This document shows positions 1 through 6,821 of a stretch of 10,300 bases of DNA, one piece after another (position 1 is the first letter of the stretch; each line of letters begins with the position of its first letter). The position numbers were made by a program, and so were the translations under genes. The stretch is from Candidatus Bathyarchaeota archaeon B26-1 (GTDB taxonomy: Archaea > Thermoproteota > Bathyarchaeia > Bathyarchaeales > B26-1): assembly GCA_001593925.1 (NCBI GenBank), contig LUCD01000036.1:1-10300 (forward strand), read 5' to 3'. The notes under the pieces were generated by a model, which saw nothing but the letters and a program-made list of their open reading frames with translations, was not told where the DNA came from and ran no database searches.

Positions 1-2
1 TC

Positions 3-575
3 TTCCTCGTCGTTAAAGGTAGGAAGGGTAAGGAAGTCGTCCTCCCTTGGGACATGATCAAACACGCCAACGTCACAGCGTTAGGTAAATGCATACTCTT
101 GAAGGAACCCGTCGAAGCTAGGGCTAGGGGTATAGAGCCTAGAGAGAGACCCTTCTATTATGGAACCGAAGGCGTGCAGAACATGCTTGTGATAGACTCA
201 GAAGCCAAGATCGTAGGCGTAGCCGTCGATGTGACCTTCAGCCTAACAGAACCCCCAGTACTGAGGGTTGTGGAGGCAAAGTCCATCCCGTACGCGGAGG
301 TCGAGGATGTCGACCAGATGATCAGGGATTTAGTTCCATCCAAGTATCCCACAGTAAAAGCTCTCCTCACACAGGTCCTTCTAGACCTCAAGAAGAGAGG
401 CCGGTTCAAGGCTGAAGACGTCAAGAAAAAGTATCTGCTTCCATGGGCGAGGTCTAAAGGCATAAAGATACCGAAGAAGCGGGTTCTCAACCTAGATGAA
501 CACTCGGTGAAGACCGTTAGGTGGCCGGAGATAGAGAAGATTGGAGACGTGATCATCCTATCGAGGACTTTTTAG
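3..575 (+). CDS. PRC-barrel domain protein, 5' end outside window
   Basis: The frame is open from the window edge, so the gene starts upstream; the first in-window ATG (54) falls inside a domain and is not a credible start. About 190 residues are visible. The opening residues, with LPWDMIK then a GKCILLK strand, match the end of a PRC-barrel, whose usual form is a V-x-P-W-x-x-I-x-x-I-G-D-x-I-x-L pattern. A second PRC-like unit begins near MLVIDSEAKIVG and closes at the C-terminus with WPEIEKIGDVIILSR. Between its first strands and the closing strands sit roughly 70 residues, partly helical and rich in Lys/Arg, so this second barrel appears interrupted by an insertion. No membrane segment or signal is visible. 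Archaeal PRC-barrel proteins include the CdvA N-domain and the SepF-binding Cdp proteins, but specific function cannot be assigned here. The TAG stop overlaps the stop of the convergent gene by 4 nt. Confidence 0.8.
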   Translation, partial: FLVVKGRKGKEVVLPWDMIKHANVTALGKCILLKEPVEARARGIEPRERPFYYGTEGVQNMLVIDSEAKIVGVAVDVTFSLTEPPVLRVVEAKSIPYAEVEDVDQMIRDLVPSKYPTVKALLTQVLLDLKKRGRFKAEDVKKKYLLPWARSKGIKIPKKRVLNLDEHSVKTVRWPEIEKIGDVIILSRTF

Positions 576-1210
576 GCGGCAACCGCTACTCTGCTCTTTA
601 TCTTCTCAGCTAAGGCCAAGATCGACTCTTCAGGCGACACACCTGCTCTGATGAGGTCGTCGTTAAGTTTCTTCTCGGCGTATCTCCCCCACATCTGGTT
701 GTAGTAGTCCGCAAGCTGACCGAAGACTTCCTTGAGCGGAATCTTTGCGGGAGTAACCCCCTTAACCCTGATGTTCTCTCTGCACCTCATACATACCCTT
801 GCGCGGCTGTAGTTCCAAGCCTCACAGTGGGGGCATACCACGGCGTACTTGCCGGAGAGTTCCCCCAGAAACTCTCTGAGGATGGGGAGACCCGGCTCCT
901 GCCTTTCAGCCATGACTTGGCCGAGGACCTCAACCAAGTCCTGCCTCTTGAGGGCCTCCTCCTTCTTTAGGAGGCCTATGATCTTCAAGATGTAGTAGAG
1001 CGCTGAGAGTACGCCCCCCGAGAGTACACTCGCAACTGTGTCGTTGATCACGTCGGTTGTTCCACCGGGCAGAATCTTGTTGAGCATGTCGCCCAGATAC
1101 TCCTTCAGCCCCTGTTCCATCCCTATGGCTTTGGATACTCCCTCAGATGTGAAGGGAAAGATCAAGGCAAAGAGTAATAGACAGATGAAGACCCCAACGG
1201 CTAGAAGCAC
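572..1210 (-). CDS. Membrane-anchored zinc-ribbon protein, function unknown
   Basis: This 212-residue protein starts at GTG (1208-1210); an in-frame TAG lies only 18 nt upstream (1229-1231) and no other common start codon intervenes. Residues 1-20 form a strongly hydrophobic segment (VGVFICLLLFALIFPF) that reads as a signal anchor. A second, less certain hydrophobic stretch runs from about 57 to 81. A charged region follows, then a CxxC-x10-CxxC zinc ribbon (C126, C129, C140, C143). The last 60 residues look helical and include a Tyr/Trp-rich patch (ADYYNQMWGRY). With two membrane passes the ribbon and C-terminus would be on the same side as the N-terminus, most likely the cytoplasm, but this is a prediction by eye. 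I do not recognise the family. The gene stands alone, with convergent overlap downstream and its own AT-rich upstream region. Confidence 0.75.
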   Translation of the reverse strand: MLLAVGVFICLLLFALIFPFTSEGVSKAIGMEQGLKEYLGDMLNKILPGGTTDVINDTVASVLSGGVLSALYYILKIIGLLKKEEALKRQDLVEVLGQVMAERQEPGLPILREFLGELSGKYAVVCPHCEAWNYSRARVCMRCRENIRVKGVTPAKIPLKEVFGQLADYYNQMWGRYAEKKLNDDLIRAGVSPEESILALAEKIKSRVAVAA

Positions 1211-1241
1211 GATCTTGGTGGACGTTTCCTAGGAGCCCCCT

Positions 1242-1252
1242 TCCCAAATAAT
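1242..1252 (-). promoter_or_regulatory. Possible TATA box for the zinc-ribbon membrane protein gene
   Basis: On the minus strand this reads CAATTATTTGG, an A/T-rich element whose centre is about 37 bp upstream of the GTG at 1210. A transcript starting about 25 bp downstream would have a leader of roughly 10 nt. A second A/T-rich block (1270-1286, including the palindrome TTATTAATAA at 1270-1279) could serve instead. The choice is by eye. Confidence 0.35.
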
Positions 1253-1367
1253 TGTTCAATCACAACTTCTTATTAATAATTTATCCTATGTCATTTCTGT
1301 TTGTTCACGAGTCTGGGAGGGGCGGGTTGATTTTTCTGAGGAGACAAATATTCCCGAAATCACAAAG

Positions 1368-1378
1368 TTTTATCTTAG
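1368..1378 (+). promoter_or_regulatory. Probable TATA box for the ThDP-enzyme gene
   Basis: The element TTTTATCTTA, preceded by an A-rich CACAAAG stretch, lies about 25 bp upstream of the TTG at 1397. This is the spacing expected between an archaeal TATA box and its transcription start, so the mRNA probably begins at or very near the start codon and is leaderless or nearly so. Confidence 0.55.
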
Positions 1379-1396
1379 ACTATTTCCTTCCTATTC

Positions 1397-3076
1397 TTGG
1401 GGATTAGGTTGCCCAATGGAGCCGAGGTTCTGATAGAGTGTATCTTGAATGAGGGTATAAACCTGATCTCAGGTGTCCCCGGAGAGCAGGTTCTTGGAGT
1501 TCTAAACGCAATATATGACGTCCAGTACGATCTGGAGTTTATCTTAATGAAGGATGAGAGGAATGCGTCTTTCTTCGCCGACGCGCACTACAGGCTGACG
1601 GGTCGTCCAGGAGTCTGCCTCTCAACCTTGGGGCCTGGAGCAACAAACCTTCTGACGGGCTTGGCCAACGCCTACCTCGACAGGTCCGCCGTCATAGCGC
1701 TAACAGGTCAAGCATCCACGGAAGAGATGGTTAAAGAGTCCCATCAGAAGATTCCTGTCTCCAAAATCTTCGCCCCGGTTACAAAGTGGAGCTTTACCGT
1801 TGGGCGAGCCGACCTCATACCGGAAGCCGTCAGGAAAGCCTTTAAGACCTCGAAGAGTGGGAGGCCTGGACCCGTCCATTTAGAGCTGCCATCGGATGTT
1901 ATGGCTGAACTCTGCGATGTTGAGCCTCTAAACCCCCTCTTATATGAGCCTAAGTATCCTCCGGGCGGGAACCTTGAGGTCATAAAGAAGGCTTTAAACT
2001 ATATAATGGAGGCCGAATTTCCGGTTGTACTCGTCGGGAACGGCGTCATCCGAGATGAGGCATCAGAGAACTTAAGGATGTTTATTGAGAAGTTCCACTT
2101 ACCTGTGGTCTCAACGTTTATGGCTAAGGGAGCAGTGCCGGAGGATCACCCCCTCCATCTGGGTATACTGGGCGCCTTCTCGTGGGATGTAGCCCGTAGA
2201 GCAGTTGGCAGGGCGGATGTGGTCGTAGCTGTCGGGTACGACTTCGCTGAGCTCCCAGCCGAGTACTGGAATAGGGACTGTAAGAGGCTCGTCGTCCACA
2301 TCGATCGAATAGCGGCCGAGATAGACAAATACTACCCCGTCAGATACGAGGTTGTTGGGAACATAAATCGAACCCTCCAGTTCATGTTGAATTTTAGGGT
2401 TGATGAACCTGAAGCCAAGAGGTTGAGGAGACTCAGAGAGATCGAGGAGTTTAAGCGGGATTTTCTGGACCAGCTCTATCCAACCGAGGAGACTCGGCCC
2501 TTAAAACCCTCGGATATCGTCAAAGTCTTGAACGAGGCGGTGAGTGATGAGACGGTTGTCACAGTTGACGTGGGCGACCATAAGGTTTGGATGAGCCGAT
2601 GTTTGGTGAGGCGTAAGCCTAGAAAGTACCTAGTCTCGAATGGGCTTTCAGCTATGGGGTTCTCCCTTCCAGCGGCGATCTCGGCCAAGACGATATTTAG
2701 GGATTCACCTGTCCTCTGCACGGTTGGTGATGGAGGCTTCGCTATGAGCTTCGGCGAGCTCGAGACCATGAGGAGACTCAAACTGGCTATACCAATTATA
2801 ATCTTCGATAATGATGTGCTGGGCCAAGTGTACACGAGGCAGAGAATCGCCTATGGGGATAGGATAATCGGGGTCTCCTTCAGCAACCCCGACTTCGTAA
2901 AGATAAGTGAGGCCTTCGGAATGGACGGTTTCAAGGTTGAAACCCTTGGGGAGCTCAGAGAGGCTGTGGAGCTAGGCTTCAAGAATGACAGGGCCACCAT
3001 AATAGATGTGAAGGTCGACGTGGAGGAGACTCTGAGGATGATTAAGAGGCTGGGCCCCTTGAGGTCTGTCCCCTAA
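1397..3076 (+). CDS. Thiamine-diphosphate enzyme, acetolactate synthase large-subunit family
   Basis: The 559 residues match the usual length of the IlvB family and show its three-domain order. The N-terminal pyrimidine-binding domain (about 7-175) has GVPG, the cofactor-activating glutamate E54 in DERNASFFADA, and STLGPGATN. The central domain lies at about 190-330. The C-terminal PP domain (about 370-550) has DVGDHKVW, SNGLSAMGFSLPAAI and the ThDP/Mg signature GDGG at 444-447 ending at N472. Acetolactate synthase condenses pyruvate in valine, leucine and isoleucine synthesis; related enzymes act on other 2-oxoacids or sulfoacetaldehyde. The activating Glu sits in KDERNA rather than the HEQAA common in true IlvB, and no ilvN or ilvC is adjacent, so substrate is left open. 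The start is TTG 1397 or TTG 1409; the latter gives PNGAEVLIE and has GGGGATTAGG just upstream. An in-frame TAG at 1376-1378 excludes longer forms. Confidence 0.9.
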   Translation: MGIRLPNGAEVLIECILNEGINLISGVPGEQVLGVLNAIYDVQYDLEFILMKDERNASFFADAHYRLTGRPGVCLSTLGPGATNLLTGLANAYLDRSAVIALTGQASTEEMVKESHQKIPVSKIFAPVTKWSFTVGRADLIPEAVRKAFKTSKSGRPGPVHLELPSDVMAELCDVEPLNPLLYEPKYPPGGNLEVIKKALNYIMEAEFPVVLVGNGVIRDEASENLRMFIEKFHLPVVSTFMAKGAVPEDHPLHLGILGAFSWDVARRAVGRADVVVAVGYDFAELPAEYWNRDCKRLVVHIDRIAAEIDKYYPVRYEVVGNINRTLQFMLNFRVDEPEAKRLRRLREIEEFKRDFLDQLYPTEETRPLKPSDIVKVLNEAVSDETVVTVDVGDHKVWMSRCLVRRKPRKYLVSNGLSAMGFSLPAAISAKTIFRDSPVLCTVGDGGFAMSFGELETMRRLKLAIPIIIFDNDVLGQVYTRQRIAYGDRIIGVSFSNPDFVKISEAFGMDGFKVETLGELREAVELGFKNDRATIIDVKVDVEETLRMIKRLGPLRSVP

Positions 3077-3271
3077 ACTCGGTGACTACCGCCGAAGCCT
3101 CTAATTAATTCCCTAAACCTGCAGTTACACCTCATCCAAAATACACTGTTAGGGTCAACCGTTTCTTGGAGCACTCCATCCCTGATATTTGAAGTCCTCC
3201 TTTGAGTGGGTAGGGATTAGCCTCTCCATCATAGAAAAGAGGCGTACCGAGATGGAAAGGGGCAAAGTATC
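3077..3271. other. Convergent intergenic region, no gene seen
   Basis: These 195 bp separate the stop codons of the ThDP-enzyme gene and hisS. I find no tRNA, no convincing small ORF with a ribosome site, and no C/D-box pair. The only signal is a minus-strand pyrimidine/T tract (plus-strand AGAAAAGAGG, 3233-3242), about 30 nt past the hisS stop. Confidence 0.6.
3233..3242 (-). terminator. Possible T-tract terminator for the mtnA-endA-hisS operon
   Basis: On the minus strand the sequence reads CCTCTTTTCT about 30 nt after the hisS stop codon. Archaeal termination commonly uses short U-rich tracts without a required hairpin. The tract is short, so support is weak. Confidence 0.25.
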
Positions 3272-4597
3272 TTAAAGGCTGATCCGGGAGGAGCCGGATT
3301 GTAAACCTTCCAGCATGTCGGCCACCTCGTCCACGGTAACCGTTCTCTGCTCTTTGTTCTTCATGTCCCTGAGGACAACCTTCCCTTCTCTGAGCTCTTT
3401 AGGTCCGATTATTACGACGTGGGTTACCCGCCTTCTAGAGGCGTCGGAGAGGGCCCTCGAGACCCTCCTCCCCATGACTTCAACCTCAACCGTTACCCCC
3501 TTCTCTCTAAGCCTCGAAGAGAGCTCCATCGCCTTCCCCTTAACCTCCTCGTTCACGGGTAAGACTAGAACCCTCAACCCCTCCCATGTAGGTGTCCAGC
3601 CGGGACGCCTTCCCTTAACGGCGAGCATAATCCTGTCTATTCCTAAGGCTACACCGGAGGCCGGAGTAGGCCCCCCTCCAAAGAGCTCTATAAGCCTATC
3701 GTAGCGGCCTCCCCCACCTAGAGCTATATCCATCCCCGGCACGTAGACCTCGAAGATCATCCCCGTGTAGTACTCTAGGCCGCGGGCAAAACCTGCCTCA
3801 ACCCTTACGTTCAGGTCCATCTTCGCGTCTGAGGTTAGGTTTAGGATCGCCTCTAGGTTCTCAACAGCTGAGGAGGCCTCCTCGTATCCTTCGACTGAGG
3901 CGTTCATCTCCTTGATGACCCTGCTCCATTCTCTCCCGCTCACCTTGAAGAGGCGCCTAAGCGTCTCTAAACACCTCTCGGACGCTTGCTTCTTGAGGAT
4001 GTTCAGGGCTTCGTCCTGCATCTTCTTGTCGAGTAACTGCATGATCCTGTTCTGTTCAGCCTCTTTTACGCCTTCTTCCGAGAGGATTCCCCTGAGAACA
4101 CCGACATGTCCAACCTTGAAGTAATAATCTTCTAGGCCTGTCTTCTTTAGGAGGTCGTTCGATAGGGAGAGGATTTCGGCGTCGGCCTCAGGCCTACTCG
4201 AACCTATTAGTTCGTAGTTAGCCTGCCAGAACTCTCTGTATCTGCCGAACTGGGGTTCGTCGTACCTGTATAGGCTTCCAACCGAGAAGAGCCTGATCGG
4301 CTTCGGCTCAGCCACCATCTTGGTTGAGACCAGCCTAGCTATGGAAGCCGTGAACTCAGGCCTCAAGGCTACCCTGCGCCCTCCAAGGTCCTCGAAGACG
4401 TACATACGTTTGCGGTTCTCTTCACCGATCTTCGCGGCTAAGAGTTCATAATGCTCTATGAGGGGCGTTATAACCTCTCGGTAGCCGTAAAGGCGAGCTA
4501 CCTCTCTGGCTTCCATCTCGATGAGCCTCATGTGTTCAGCTTCCTCGGGTAGTAGGTCCCTCATGCCCCGAACGGTTCTCCTTAAAGGAGAAGACAC
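3272..4597 (-). CDS. hisS: Histidyl-tRNA synthetase
   Basis: This class II synthetase charges tRNA-His with histidine in the cytoplasm. The 441 residues match the family's usual length of about 420-440. Visible landmarks are the N-terminal G-M-R-D-L-L-P start, motif 1 around LYGYREVITPLIE (about 36-48), motif 2 LYRYDEPQFGRYREFWQ (109-125), the histidine-specific RGLEYYTGMIFEVY (262-275), ALGGGGRYDRL (282-292) and motif 3 GVALGIDRI (305-313). The anticodon-binding domain runs from about 331 to the end. The common RGLDYY reads RGLEYY here, a conservative change. The start is GTG at 4595-4597, chosen because a strong Shine-Dalgarno GGAGGGAG lies 7 nt upstream (4605-4612). It is the last gene of a minus-strand run, 25 nt after endA. 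The final codons contain a 6-bp inverted repeat (ATCCGG/CCGGAT, 3282-3299). Confidence 0.97.
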   Translation of the reverse strand: MSSPLRRTVRGMRDLLPEEAEHMRLIEMEAREVARLYGYREVITPLIEHYELLAAKIGEENRKRMYVFEDLGGRRVALRPEFTASIARLVSTKMVAEPKPIRLFSVGSLYRYDEPQFGRYREFWQANYELIGSSRPEADAEILSLSNDLLKKTGLEDYYFKVGHVGVLRGILSEEGVKEAEQNRIMQLLDKKMQDEALNILKKQASERCLETLRRLFKVSGREWSRVIKEMNASVEGYEEASSAVENLEAILNLTSDAKMDLNVRVEAGFARGLEYYTGMIFEVYVPGMDIALGGGGRYDRLIELFGGGPTPASGVALGIDRIMLAVKGRRPGWTPTWEGLRVLVLPVNEEVKGKAMELSSRLREKGVTVEVEVMGRRVSRALSDASRRRVTHVVIIGPKELREGKVVLRDMKNKEQRTVTVDEVADMLEGLQSGSSRISL

Positions 4598-4604
4598 CTT
4601 TTTT

Positions 4605-4612
4605 CTCCCTCC
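4605..4612 (-). promoter_or_regulatory. Shine-Dalgarno of hisS
   Basis: The minus strand reads GGAGGGAG, ending 7 nt before the GTG at 4597 and lying in the 25-nt gap after endA. It supports the GTG as start over the internal ATG at codon 12. Confidence 0.7.
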
Positions 4613-4622
4613 GTCTTCTTAC

Positions 4623-5204
4623 TCAGACCGGAGGCCGCTGGACCTCCGGAGGCTTAAAAATGGAGAGTGAGTAATAGACGATCTCGCCTCTCCTGTTTAG
4701 AACGGCTAAGACCATCTTCTTCTTCAAGTTCTGAACGTAACTTAACGATCTGGCAAGGTCCTCAACTGGGACAGGTTTCCCCTCCTTAACCCCGTATATG
4801 AGGCGGTCCGCCGTCCCTTTTCCGTACTTGCCCCTCTCGTAGACCCTGAAGTCTACCCCCAACCCGAAGCCTTCACGGACCACGTAGCCCCGGCTTCTAA
4901 GGTCCCGATAGATCAAGTACTTCACCCAAGCGTCCTCGTCCATCCTTCTACAACGCCTAAGCATCTCTTGGAATGTAACTTCCTCGCCTGTCTCCCGGTC
5001 TTGAACCTCGATCACGCCTCTAGCGAGGAGGTACAACCCCTCATAGAGGTTCAGAGTTAGACCGCTTTCTGAGGGTTTACCGTACCCCTTCGAGGATAAG
5101 GTCTCCGAGTCTTCGGAGGACGGTATAAGCAAGCCGTCCTCCGTGAGAACGGCTTTTATCTTAGCCTTGGAGACCGCACTCTCTTCCCTCTCTTCAGCCG
5201 TCAT
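4623..5204 (-). CDS. endA: tRNA-splicing endonuclease EndA homologue lacking the catalytic histidine
   Basis: The archaeal tRNA-splicing endonuclease cuts the bulge-helix-bulge at intron ends. The 193 residues cover both usual parts. The N-domain (about 12-67) has the KGYGKPSESGLTLNLYEGLYLLARG pattern split by a variable linker, and the C-terminal nuclease fold (about 93-185) has VKYLIYRDLRSRGYVV, GVDFRVYERG and KKKMVLAV. Of the Tyr-His-Lys triad, Y122 and the Lys (about K162) are present. The position ten residues after the Tyr, where His is expected, is Ala (A132, in KGTADRL), and the protein contains no histidine at all. The loop before the last strands reads NRRGE, where homotetrameric enzymes carry acidic residues used in subunit contacts. 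Family membership is clear; activity alone is doubtful, and it may be a structural subunit paired with a catalytic paralogue elsewhere. The ATG start overlaps the mtnA stop (ATGA), implying translational coupling. Confidence 0.88.
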   Translation of the reverse strand: MTAEEREESAVSKAKIKAVLTEDGLLIPSSEDSETLSSKGYGKPSESGLTLNLYEGLYLLARGVIEVQDRETGEEVTFQEMLRRCRRMDEDAWVKYLIYRDLRSRGYVVREGFGLGVDFRVYERGKYGKGTADRLIYGVKEGKPVPVEDLARSLSYVQNLKKKMVLAVLNRRGEIVYYSLSIFKPPEVQRPPV

Positions 5205-6232
5205 CTTGTGCCGGTCTCTCCCTTCAAATCTCTCTCAAACTCCTCCTTATAGATCACGCCGTCTTCACAGATTATGGCTGTAACGTAACTTATCGGCGTT
5301 ATGTCGAAGGCTGGGTTCAGAACCTTGACTCCCTCAGGAGCTATCCTCACGGAGCCTATATGCGTAACCTCCTCGGGGCTCCTCATCTCGATCTCGACCT
5401 CCTCGGCCTTCCTCTCCAAGTCGAACGTCGACTTTGGAGCCGCAACGTAGAACGGTACCCCATGTTCGTGGGCTAGGACGGCTACGGTGTACGTGCCGAT
5501 CTTGTTTATCACAGCGTCCTGAACGATGCGGTCGGCTCCGACGATAACCTTGTCGACTAGCCCCTCCGCCATAACGTAGCCGACCATACTGTCCGTTATG
5601 AGGGTGACGGGTACGCCGTCCCGCATGAGCTCGTACGCCGTCAGGCGGGCTCCTTGGAGCTTAGGCCTCGTCTCATCCGCGATTACGCTTACACGCTTGC
5701 CCTCTTCCCAAGCCGATCTTATCACCGCTAAGGCTGTTCCGTAATCGACCGTTGCGAGGCTTCCGGCGTTGCAGTGTGTTAAAACCGTGTCGCCGTCTTT
5801 GAGGAGTCTGGAGCCGTTCCTCCCGATCCTCCTGTTGACCTCCACGTCCTCGTCGGCCATGCGGTTCGCCTCCTCTATCACGGCCCGCCTGACAGCCTCA
5901 TGATCCCCAACGGTTTCATAAGCTCTTTTGAGAATCCTATCTACTGCCCAGAAGAGGTTTACGGCCGTAGGCCTCGTCGCCCGGATAACGTTTGCGGAGG
6001 CCTCGAGTTCCTTCAGGATGTTCTCACGGGTCTTAGCCTTAGAGTGGTAGGCCGCTAAGGCTAGGCCGTAAGCCGCTGTTACGCCGATCAGAGGTGCACC
6101 CCTCACCTTCATCTCTTTTATGGCTGAAGCAACCTCTTGGAGGCTCTTCAGCTCCAAGAAGACCTCTTCGTTTGGAAGCCTCGTCTGATCTATCGTGACG
6201 ACGACTCCGTCCCTCCACTCGATAGTCCTCAT
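5201..6232 (-). CDS. mtnA: Methylthioribose-1-phosphate isomerase family protein (MtnA-like)
   Basis: The family isomerises 5-methylthioribose-1-phosphate to methylthioribulose-1-phosphate in methionine salvage, and belongs to the eIF2B alpha/beta/delta-related fold that also includes archaeal ribose-1,5-bisphosphate isomerase. The 343 residues match MtnA length. Motifs are the N-terminal DQTRLP (15-20), RGAPLIGVTAAYGLALA (44-60), TRPTAVNLFWAVDR (86-99), the active-site cysteine C154 in THCNAGSLAT, DETRPKLQGARLTAYEL (186-202), the active-site aspartate D234 in GADRI, NKIGTYTVAVLA, FYVAAPKSTFD and NPAFDITP. The substrate assignment follows the DQTRLP and THCNAG motifs; ribose-1,5-bisphosphate isomerase is less likely. 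The start is ATG at 6230-6232, with GGAGGGAG 10 nt upstream (6243-6250). It is the first gene of the mtnA-endA-hisS run. Confidence 0.92.
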   Translation of the reverse strand: MRTIEWRDGVVVTIDQTRLPNEEVFLELKSLQEVASAIKEMKVRGAPLIGVTAAYGLALAAYHSKAKTRENILKELEASANVIRATRPTAVNLFWAVDRILKRAYETVGDHEAVRRAVIEEANRMADEDVEVNRRIGRNGSRLLKDGDTVLTHCNAGSLATVDYGTALAVIRSAWEEGKRVSVIADETRPKLQGARLTAYELMRDGVPVTLITDSMVGYVMAEGLVDKVIVGADRIVQDAVINKIGTYTVAVLAHEHGVPFYVAAPKSTFDLERKAEEVEIEMRSPEEVTHIGSVRIAPEGVKVLNPAFDITPISYVTAIICEDGVIYKEEFERDLKGETGTR

Positions 6233-6242
6233 AGGGTCTACT

Positions 6243-6250
6243 CTCCCTCC
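6243..6250 (-). promoter_or_regulatory. Shine-Dalgarno of mtnA
   Basis: The minus strand reads GGAGGGAG, ending 10 nt before the ATG. It is the same octamer as the one ahead of hisS. Confidence 0.55.
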
Positions 6251-6307
6251 GGTCTAGATTCAGGGCGTTCCCAAGGGTTCCAAGCCTACTCTTAAATTGA
6301 GGAGGCC

Positions 6308-6316
6308 AGATAAATA
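6308..6316 (-). promoter_or_regulatory. Probable TATA box of the mtnA-endA-hisS operon
   Basis: The minus strand reads TATTTATCT, a good archaeal TATA match. It predicts a transcript start near 6286 and a leader of about 55 nt, consistent with the presence of a Shine-Dalgarno. A weaker alternative (TCAATTTAAG, 6291-6300) lies 15 bp closer to the gene. Confidence 0.5.
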
Positions 6317-6321
6317 GGTTC

Positions 6322-6345
6322 TCAACCTTGAGATTGCAAGGTTGA
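6322..6345. repeat. Perfect 9-bp inverted repeat with 6-nt spacer
   Basis: TCAACCTTG (6322-6330) and CAAGGTTGA (6337-6345) are exact reverse complements separated by AGATTG. The repeat lies 3 nt after the stop codon of the membrane protein gene and 5 bp upstream of the mtnA TATA-like box. It could be a hairpin at the end of the upstream transcript, or a binding site for a dimeric regulator next to the promoter. Confidence 0.8.
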
Positions 6346-6348
6346 AGT

Positions 6349-6801
6349 TCAGCCCGGATAAACCTTCAGGTGGAGGAGGGACTCCATGAAGATGAAGGCC
6401 AGCACTATGAGCGTTATCCCGACTAAGATTAGGATCGAGGCTTGACGGGGTTTCCGAACGTACTTGGTTCCCTCATAGAGCATTATGAACCCAGCTGTTC
6501 CGACGGCGTAGAGGATCATGACCCCTATGCTGGCTGTGAGGGTCTGCTCATGTATGTAGTAGGGGTAGACGGCGATCAGCCTACCGGGCATGGGGATTAT
6601 GGAGATCGGGTTCGAGATTATGTCGTATACGCCTCCCCCTAGAAGGAAGATCGATAATCCGACCAGTAGTATAGCTACAAGTGTGGTTGGCACCCTCAGC
6701 CTCGACAGACTCTTATGTATGCCGCGGCCCGTGTACTTTAGAGACGTTATTCTCCTCCCGGCGCGGGTTTTCTTCAAGGGTCTAGGTCCTCCGCTTATCA
6801 C
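6349..6801 (-). CDS. Small three-helix membrane protein, function unknown
   Basis: The protein has 150 residues. A basic N-terminal tail of about 36 residues (12 Lys/Arg) precedes three hydrophobic segments at about 38-58, 88-109 and 120-140. Between the first and second is a loop of about 30 residues with conserved-looking PMPGR and YPYYIHEQT. The charge bias puts the N-terminus inside, hence the loop outside and the C-terminus outside. I do not recognise the family with confidence. A link to the oligosaccharyltransferase encoded 3 kb away was considered only because archaeal accessory OST subunits are small multi-pass proteins; nothing in the sequence proves it. The GTG start (6799-6801) is the first available, because the codon before it is TGA. 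A TTG nine codons in, preceded by GGAGG, is a possible alternative start. Confidence 0.78.
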   Translation of the reverse strand: MISGGPRPLKKTRAGRRITSLKYTGRGIHKSLSRLRVPTTLVAILLVGLSIFLLGGGVYDIISNPISIIPMPGRLIAVYPYYIHEQTLTASIGVMILYAVGTAGFIMLYEGTKYVRKPRQASILILVGITLIVLAFIFMESLLHLKVYPG

Positions 6802-6821
6802 TCAATAGATGAGATGGATGC

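Noticed and set aside
158..556. Open frame antisense to the PRC-barrel gene
   Set aside because: The opposite strand encodes clear PRC-barrel strands; the antisense product is Ser/Arg/Thr-rich and featureless.
3225..3232. Minus-strand ATGATGGA resembling a C box of a C/D-box RNA
   Set aside because: No CTGA D box follows at a suitable distance.
3282..3299. ATCCGG/CCGGAT hairpin as hisS terminator
   Set aside because: It lies inside the last hisS codons, has only 6 pairs and no T tract directly after it.
6608..6616. GGGTTCGAG, second T-loop-like string
   Set aside because: No pairing flanks or acceptor stem; it lies within the membrane protein gene.
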